Shown here: positions 59,054 to 64,000 of the stretch, in pieces
Layout of the letters: the number at the start of each line of letters is the position of its first letter
Numbering within the stretch: the stretch's first letter is position 1
Source: Mesorhizobium sp. CA8
Lineage (GTDB): Bacteria; Pseudomonadota; Alphaproteobacteria; Rhizobiales; Rhizobiaceae
DNA: 64,000 nucleotides
Direction: 5' to 3'
NCBI RefSeq assembly: GCF_020164955.1
Contig: NZ_JAIUHG010000015.1
Coordinates: 62,001 to 126,000 of the forward strand
The notes under the pieces: model-generated
Seen by the model: only the letters and a program-made list of their open reading frames with translations
Told to the model about the DNA's origin: nothing
The model's database searches: none
Made by a program: the position numbers and the translations under genes

Positions 59054-60067
59054 ATGCCCAGGCGTACAATGATCGAGGCGATCCGTGACGCCATGGACGT
59101 ATCGATGGGGCGCGACAGCCAAGTCATCGTCTATGGCGAGGATGTCGGCTTTTTCGGCGGCGTCTTCCGCGCCACGCAAGGCTTGCAGGCCAAATACGGC
59201 AAGAGCCGCTGCTTCGACGCGCCGATCAGCGAGTCCGGCATCGTCGGTTCGGCCATCGGCATGGCCGCCTATGGGCTGCGGCCTTGCGTCGAGGTGCAGT
59301 TTGCCGACTATGTTTACCCGGCCTACGACCAGATCGTATCGGAGGCGGCGCGCTTGCGTTACCGTTCGAACGGCGACTTCACCTGCCCGATCGTGGTGCG
59401 CATGCCGACCGGCGGCGGCATTTTCGGCGGCCAGACGCACAGCCAGAGCCCGGAAGCGCTGTTCACCCATGTCTCGGGCCTGAAGGTGATCGTGCCCTCC
59501 AATCCGCACGACGCCAAGGGATTGCTGATCGCGGCGATCGAGGATCCGGATCCGGTGATCTTCCTCGAGCCGAAGCGGCTCTATAACGGCCCGTTCGACG
59601 GCCACCACGACAAACCGGTGACGCCATGGTCGAAGCATGAGCTCGGCGAGGTCGCCGATGGTCATTACACGATCCCGCTCGGCAAGGCGGCGATACGCAG
59701 GCAAGGCTCGGCGGTCACCGTGCTCGCTTACGGCACGATGGTCTATGTCGCGCAGGCAGCGGCCGAGGAGACCGGCATCGACGCCGAGGTGATCGACCTC
59801 AGGACGCTGCTGCCGCTCGATCTTGAGGCGATCGTCGCATCGGTGAAGAAGACCGGTCGCTGCGTCGTCGTGCACGAGGCGACGCTGACCTCCGGCTTCG
59901 GCGCCGAGCTGGCGGCGCTGGTGCAGGAGAACTGCTTCTATCATCTGGAAGCGCCGGTGGCGCGGGTCGCCGGCTGGGACACGCCCTATCCGCATGCGCA
60001 GGAATGGGATTATTTCCCCGGTCCGGCGCGAGTCGGGCGCGCGCTGATCGAAACATTGGAAGCTTAG
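59054..60067 (+). CDS. bkdA2: Branched-chain 2-oxoacid dehydrogenase E1 beta subunit
   Basis: 337 residues, ATG 2 bases after the E1 alpha stop. YGEDVGFFGGVFRATQGL, FDAPISESGIVGSAIGMA, EVQFADYVYPAYDQI and RMPTGGGIFGGQTHSQSPE are family blocks; the C-terminal transketolase domain has HEATLTSGFGAELAA. It forms the alpha2beta2 E1 that transfers the acyl group to E2. Confidence 0.96.
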   Translation: MPRRTMIEAIRDAMDVSMGRDSQVIVYGEDVGFFGGVFRATQGLQAKYGKSRCFDAPISESGIVGSAIGMAAYGLRPCVEVQFADYVYPAYDQIVSEAARLRYRSNGDFTCPIVVRMPTGGGIFGGQTHSQSPEALFTHVSGLKVIVPSNPHDAKGLLIAAIEDPDPVIFLEPKRLYNGPFDGHHDKPVTPWSKHELGEVADGHYTIPLGKAAIRRQGSAVTVLAYGTMVYVAQAAAEETGIDAEVIDLRTLLPLDLEAIVASVKKTGRCVVVHEATLTSGFGAELAALVQENCFYHLEAPVARVAGWDTPYPHAQEWDYFPGPARVGRALIETLEA

Positions 60068-60084
60068 AGGGGGGGAGGCCTGAG

Positions 60085-61473
60085 ATGGGCGAGCACGTCA
60101 TAAAGCTTCCCGATGTCGGCGAAGGCGTCGCCGAGGCCGAGCTTGTCGAGTGGCACGTCAAGGTCGGCGACCTTGTGCGCGAGGACACGGTTCTCGCCGC
60201 CGTCATGACCGACAAGGCAACCGTCGAAATCCCCTCGCCGGTCGACGGCGAGATCCTGTGGCTGGGCGCCGAGATCGGCGACACGGTGGCGATCGGCTCG
60301 CCGATCGTGCGGCTGAAGGTGGCCGGCGAAGGCAATGTGAAAAACACGTCGCCAGGCGAGAGTGGTGCCGACGGCATGCCCGCTGGGGCGAGCCATGGCG
60401 ATCGTCTTCCCCTCCAGCCTGCGCAAGACGCAGCGCCGCCATCCTCGGGCTTGTCCCGAGGATCCGCTGGTTCCCCGGAACTGGCGGCGTCGCATCCACG
60501 CAGGTCGGCAGATCCTCGGGACAAGCCCGAGGATGACGGCGTTAAAAAGAATCGCGCCATGCTCAGCCTTTCGGGCGAGCCGCGCGCGGAGGGCAAGAAG
60601 CCGCTTGCCTCGCCTGCCGTCCGCCTGCGCGCCAAGGAAGCCGGCATCGATCTGCGCCAAGTGACGGGCAGCGGTCCGGCCGGGCGCATCAGCCATGAGG
60701 ACATCGACGCGTTCCTCGCGCGCGGCCCGCAAGTCGCCCGCCCCACCGGACTTGCCCGGAAGGACGGCGTCGAGGACATCAAGGTCGTCGGTCTCCGGCG
60801 CAAGATCGCCGAAAAGATGTCGCTGGCGAAATCGCGCATCCCGCATATCACCTATGTCGAGGAGATCGACGTCACCGCATTGGAAGAATTGCGGGCAACC
60901 CTCAACAAGGAGAAGCGCGGCGCCAAGGGGACGGAAAGGCCCAAGCTGACGCTGCTGCCATTCCTGATGCGGGCGATGGTTAAGGCGATTGGCGAGCAGC
61001 CGAACCTCAACGCCTTGTTCGACGACGATGCCGGCATCATCCACCGATATGAAGGCATCCACATCGGCATCGCCGCGCAGACGACGAACGGGCTGGTGGT
61101 GCCGGTCGTGAAACATGCCGAGGCGCGCGACCTGTGGGATTGTGCGGCAGAGGTCAACCGGCTGGCCGATGCGGCCAAGGCCGGCACGGCGAGCCGCGAG
61201 GAGCTTTCCGGCTCGACCATCACCATCACCTCGCTCGGCGCCATGGGCGGCTTGGCGACGACGCCGGTCATCAACTACCCGGAAGTGGCGATCGTCGGCG
61301 TCAACAAGATGATGGTGCGGCCGGTGTGGGACGGCACGCAGTTCATCCCGCGCAAGATGATGAACCTGTCGTCCAGCTTCGACCACCGCGTCATCGACGG
61401 CTGGGATGCCGCGGTGTTCGTGCAGCGCATCAAGGCGCTGCTGGAGACGCCGGCGCTGATCTTTGTGGATTGA
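60085..61473 (+). CDS. bkdB: Branched-chain 2-oxoacid dehydrogenase E2 (dihydrolipoyl acyltransferase) with an in-frame repeat insertion
   Basis: 462 residues from the ATG at 60085. Lipoyl domain 1-80 with the lipoylated Lys44 in MTDKATVEIP; peripheral subunit-binding domain about 174-211 (LASPAVRLRAKEAGIDLRQV); acyltransferase domain about 225-462 ending with the catalytic DHRVIDGWDAA. The linker between lipoyl and binding domains contains a family B inverted repeat pair read in frame (about residues 119-151, SSGLSRGS ... DPRDKPEDDG). Linkers tolerate length change, so the enzyme is expected to work. Confidence 0.95.
   Translation: MGEHVIKLPDVGEGVAEAELVEWHVKVGDLVREDTVLAAVMTDKATVEIPSPVDGEILWLGAEIGDTVAIGSPIVRLKVAGEGNVKNTSPGESGADGMPAGASHGDRLPLQPAQDAAPPSSGLSRGSAGSPELAASHPRRSADPRDKPEDDGVKKNRAMLSLSGEPRAEGKKPLASPAVRLRAKEAGIDLRQVTGSGPAGRISHEDIDAFLARGPQVARPTGLARKDGVEDIKVVGLRRKIAEKMSLAKSRIPHITYVEEIDVTALEELRATLNKEKRGAKGTERPKLTLLPFLMRAMVKAIGEQPNLNALFDDDAGIIHRYEGIHIGIAAQTTNGLVVPVVKHAEARDLWDCAAEVNRLADAAKAGTASREELSGSTITITSLGAMGGLATTPVINYPEVAIVGVNKMMVRPVWDGTQFIPRKMMNLSSSFDHRVIDGWDAAVFVQRIKALLETPALIFVD
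60438..60537. repeat. Family B inverted pair inside bkdB
   Basis: Arms 60438-60470 (CATCCTCGGGCTTGTCCCGA) and 60509-60537 (TCGGGACAAGCCCGAGGATG) in inverted orientation around about 38 bases. The same palindrome type forms one arm of the elements at 38216-38252 and 57335-57372. Confidence 0.9.
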
Positions 61474-61492
61474 ACATGACAATGGTCGCAAA

Positions 61493-61628
61493 GACCCCCT
61501 CACCCGGATTGCCAGCCGAATTGCGAAGAGCAATTCGGGGCAATCCGACCTCTCCCCGAGGGGAGAGGAGGTCGCCGGCGCCTCCACTTGGGGAGAAGGT
61601 GGCCGCGAAGCGGCCGGATGAGGGGGTC
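61493..61628. repeat. Family C paired repeat inside the bkd operon
   Basis: ACCCCCTCACCCGGATTGCC ... GACCTCTCCCCGAGGGGAGAGG ... CCGGATGAGGGGGT, with a GCCGAATTGC/GCAATTCGG hairpin inside. It fills the E2-E3 gap (61474-61654) and would appear as structure in the operon transcript. Confidence 0.8.
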
Positions 61629-61654
61629 TCCTCCAACCCAAATGGCGTGGCCCC

Positions 61655-63052
61655 ATGAAAGAAATCTCCTGCAAGCTGCTTGTCATCGGCGCCGGGCCGG
61701 GCGGCTATGTCTGCGCCATTCGCGCCGGACAGCTCGGCGTCGACACGGTCATCGTCGAGTTCGGCAAGCCGGGCGGCACCTGCCTCAATGCCGGCTGCAT
61801 CCCGTCCAAGGCGCTCATCCATGCCGCGGAAGAGTTCGGGAAAATTGCGCATATGGCCGGCGGCAAGGATCCGCTGGGCATCAAGGTCGGTGCGCCGACG
61901 CTCGACCTGACCAAGACCATAGCATGGAAAGACGGCATCGTTAGCCGGCTCAACAGCGGCGTGGCCGGACTTTTGAAAAAGGCCAAGGTGAAAACCGTGC
62001 AAGGCTGGGCGACGTTCCGGGACGGCAAGACCGTCGAGGTCGAGACCGAGACCGGCACGCAGGTCATCCACGCGGAGACCGTGGTGATCGCCACCGGCTC
62101 GGCGCCGGTCGAATTGCCGTTCCTGCCTTTCGGCGGCCCGGTCATCTCGTCCACCGAGGCGCTGTCGCTCAGCGAAGTGCCGGAGAAGCTCGCGGTCGTC
62201 GGCGGCGGCTATATCGGGTTGGAGCTCGGCATGGCCTTCGCCAAGATGGGCGCCAAGGTCACCGTGGTCGAAGCCCTGCCGCGCGTGCTCACCCAATATG
62301 ATGCGGAACTCACCCGACCCGTGCTTAAGCGGCTTGGCGAGCTCGGCGTCGAGGTGATGCTGGGCGTCAAGGCCAAGGGATTGTCGACCAAGGGCGATGC
62401 GCTGCTGGTCGAAACCGCCGAGGGCAAGAACGCCAAGGTCACCGCCGGCAGGATCCTGGTCACGGTCGGCCGCAAGCCGCTGACCGAAGGCTGGGGTTTG
62501 GATCAGATCGACCTCGACATGGCAGGAAAATTCATCCGCATCGACGACCAGTGCCGCACCTCGATGCGCGGCATTTTTGCCATCGGCGACGTCACCGGCG
62601 AGCCGATGCTGGCGCATCGGGCGATGGCGCAGGGCGAGATGGTGGCCGAGATCGTCGCCGGTCATAAAAGAAGCTGGGACAAGCGCGCCATTCCCGCGAT
62701 CTGCTTCACCGATCCGGAGCTGGTCGCCGCCGGTCTCACGCCGGAAGAGGCGAAAGCGTTCGCCGGCGAGATCAAGATCGGGCAGTTCCCCTTCGCCGCC
62801 AACGGCCGCGCGATGACGACGCAGGGCGAGGACGGGTTTGTGCGAGTCGTGGCGCGTGCCGACAACCATCTGGTGCTGGGCATCCAGGCGGTCGGGCAGG
62901 GCGTGTCGGAACTGGCGGCGGCGTTCGGCCTGGCGCTCGAGATGGGCGCGCGGCTGGAAGACATCGCCGGCACCATCCATGCGCATCCCAGCCAAGGCGA
63001 AGGCTTCCAGGAAGCGGCGCTGAAGGCGCTGGGCCACGCGCTGCATGTTTAG
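61655..63052 (+). CDS. lpdV: Dihydrolipoyl dehydrogenase (E3 of the branched-chain complex)
   Basis: 465 residues. FAD motif LLVIGAGPGGYVCAIRA, redox-active disulfide GGTCLNAGCIPSKALIH (Cys43, Cys48), NAD motif VVGGGYIGLELGMAFAKMG, and the C-terminal dimer-interface HAHPSQGEGFQEAALKAL with the catalytic His-Pro (here HAHPS) and Glu. It reoxidises the dihydrolipoyl group of E2. Last gene of the operon. Confidence 0.96.
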   Translation: MKEISCKLLVIGAGPGGYVCAIRAGQLGVDTVIVEFGKPGGTCLNAGCIPSKALIHAAEEFGKIAHMAGGKDPLGIKVGAPTLDLTKTIAWKDGIVSRLNSGVAGLLKKAKVKTVQGWATFRDGKTVEVETETGTQVIHAETVVIATGSAPVELPFLPFGGPVISSTEALSLSEVPEKLAVVGGGYIGLELGMAFAKMGAKVTVVEALPRVLTQYDAELTRPVLKRLGELGVEVMLGVKAKGLSTKGDALLVETAEGKNAKVTAGRILVTVGRKPLTEGWGLDQIDLDMAGKFIRIDDQCRTSMRGIFAIGDVTGEPMLAHRAMAQGEMVAEIVAGHKRSWDKRAIPAICFTDPELVAAGLTPEEAKAFAGEIKIGQFPFAANGRAMTTQGEDGFVRVVARADNHLVLGIQAVGQGVSELAAAFGLALEMGARLEDIAGTIHAHPSQGEGFQEAALKALGHALHV

Positions 63053-63060
63053 GGCAGCGT

Positions 63061-63216
63061 AATCTCCCCCCTTGAGGGGGAGATGGCCGGCAGGCCAGAG
63101 GGGGTCGGTGCGACTGGATGCGACCTCCCTTGCGGACAGATGGAGGTTAGCGCTCCACGCGCGGGGACCCCCTCTGTCGCCTTCGGCGACATCTCCCCCT
63201 CGAGGGGGGAGATTAT
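63061..63216. repeat. Family C paired repeat after lpdV
   Basis: Arms 63061-63106 (TCTCCCCCCTTGAGGGGGAG, CCGGCAGGCC) and 63168-63216 (CCCCCTCTGTCGCCTTCGGC, CTCCCCCTCGAGGGGGGAG) around a core of about 60 bases, filling the gap between two convergent genes. Confidence 0.88.
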
Positions 63217-63221
63217 ACAGC

Positions 63222-64000
63222 TCAGCTCGCCAGCCGGCTGACCATCTCGTGCTGGGCGTAGGCGCGGCCGAAGCGGTTGGCTAGGAAGGCGTCGAGGGCG
63301 ATGTCTTCCTGGCGGACAAAACCCTTCGCCGGCAGGCTGCCGTCGGCCAGCATGTCGAGCGCGGCGCAGATACCTGAGGCGGTGGTGATCTGGATGGCGC
63401 TGCGCACGATGCTGCCGACGCGCTGCGAATAGATCTTGTTGGCGTAGGTCTCCTGCAGCAGGCGGCCGTTGCGGCGGCCCGAAACGGTGACGAAGACGAT
63501 GACCACGTCCTGCAGCGTCGCCGGCAGGGCGCTCTCGAAGATGTCCTTCAGCACGTCCCGGCGGTGGCGGAGCCCAAGGTCGTTGAGCAGCGCCTTCATG
63601 ATCGCGGCGTGACCGGGATAGCGGATGGTGCGGTAGTTCAGCGTGCGCACCTTGCCCTTCAGCGTCTCGGCCAAAGTGCCGAGGCCGCCGGAGGTGTTGA
63701 AGGCCTCATAGGTGACGCCGTCGAGCGAGAATTCCTCGCGCTCCTCCAGCGGCGGCACCTCGATCAGCTCGCCCTCGACGATCGCCTCGCAGGGCTCGCA
63801 ATATTCGTTGATGACACCGTCGGTGCTCCAGGTGAGGTTGTAGTTCAGCGCGTTGGACGGATATTGCGGCAGCGCGCCGACGCGCATGCGCACGCTTTCC
63901 AGCGTGTCGAAGCGGCTGGCGAGGTCGTTGGCCACGATCGAGATGAAGCCCGGCGCCAGGCCGCATTGCGGGATGAAGGCGCTTTTGGCGTCACGCGCCA
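63222..64000 (-). CDS. Saccharopine dehydrogenase-family oxidoreductase, N-terminus cut by window edge
   Basis: The frame is open from the stop at 63222 to the window end: 258 residues of the C-terminal half, beginning with FIPQCGLAPGFISIVANDLA, the second-domain signature of the saccharopine/lysine 6-dehydrogenase family, then RMRVGALPQYPSNALNYN and FNTSGGLGTLAETL. Which substrate it oxidises (saccharopine, lysine or a carboxyspermidine-type compound) cannot be told from this part. The stop lies at the edge of a family C repeat. Confidence 0.88.
   Translation of the reverse strand, partial: ARDAKSAFIPQCGLAPGFISIVANDLASRFDTLESVRMRVGALPQYPSNALNYNLTWSTDGVINEYCEPCEAIVEGELIEVPPLEEREEFSLDGVTYEAFNTSGGLGTLAETLKGKVRTLNYRTIRYPGHAAIMKALLNDLGLRHRRDVLKDIFESALPATLQDVVIVFVTVSGRRNGRLLQETYANKIYSQRVGSIVRSAIQITTASGICAALDMLADGSLPAKGFVRQEDIALDAFLANRFGRAYAQHEMVSRLAS

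Overview
The window is a high-GC chromosomal segment from an alphaproteobacterium of the order Hyphomicrobiales (Rhizobiales). It is most like Mesorhizobium or a close Phyllobacteriaceae relative. The reasons are the order dnaQ-coaE-aroE-maf-ppsR-[origin]-hemE-hemJ-rho-mnmE-mnmG-rsmG-parA-parB-holA, the timA/fxsA/secB cluster, HemJ instead of HemG/HemY, GANTC and CtrA-type sites, and many short palindromic intergenic repeats. All assignments come from reading the sequence; no database search was run.

Layout. 1-9545: housekeeping genes (uppP, an FzlA-like GST, queG, an SDR protein, mepA, glk, an MsbA-like exporter, dapB, gpmA), followed by a tRNA-Leu(CAG) with its own promoter. 9866-14473: a three-part cNMP-binding/thioredoxin-reductase-like flavoprotein paired with a UBP zinc-finger protein, then an Asp/Glu-racemase-family protein and dadA. 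14597-15100: a GIY-YIG nuclease gene between near-identical 63-bp inverted repeats. 15314-18515: reverse transsulfuration (gamma-lyase type enzyme plus cystathionine beta-synthase) and RidA. 18687-22426: an isochorismatase-fold pair, an HxlR regulator divergent from a DJ-1 family protein, and a flavoprotein. 23119-30181: two sulfonate uptake and desulfonation operons (tauABC plus a small protein; ssuADCB), each with a LysR-like dyad in front. 30229-37378: mainly envelope genes, including rlpA-like, phaZ, a CtrA-box-driven cysteine peptidase, mltA, timA and fxsA. 37497-53791: secB, dnaQ, then the replication and segregation core: a DnaA-box-rich, GANTC-rich gap between ppsR and hemE that is the predicted chromosomal origin, five parS-like palindromes, and parAB. 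54648-57275: a DUF1326/DUF2182 pair and holA. 57819-63052: a complete branched-chain 2-oxoacid dehydrogenase operon (E1 alpha, E1 beta, E2, E3). The window opens inside uppP and closes inside a saccharopine-dehydrogenase-family gene.

The least explained feature is the repeat content. At least four dispersed families occupy most intergenic gaps, and many copies are head-to-head inverted pairs around a short core. One pair encloses a GIY-YIG nuclease gene and three lack any gene. A fifth related pair lies in frame inside the E2 linker of the branched-chain dehydrogenase. This suggests a REPIN/MITE-like system with a GIY-YIG protein as candidate mobiliser. Several repeats also supply the stop codon of the adjacent gene.
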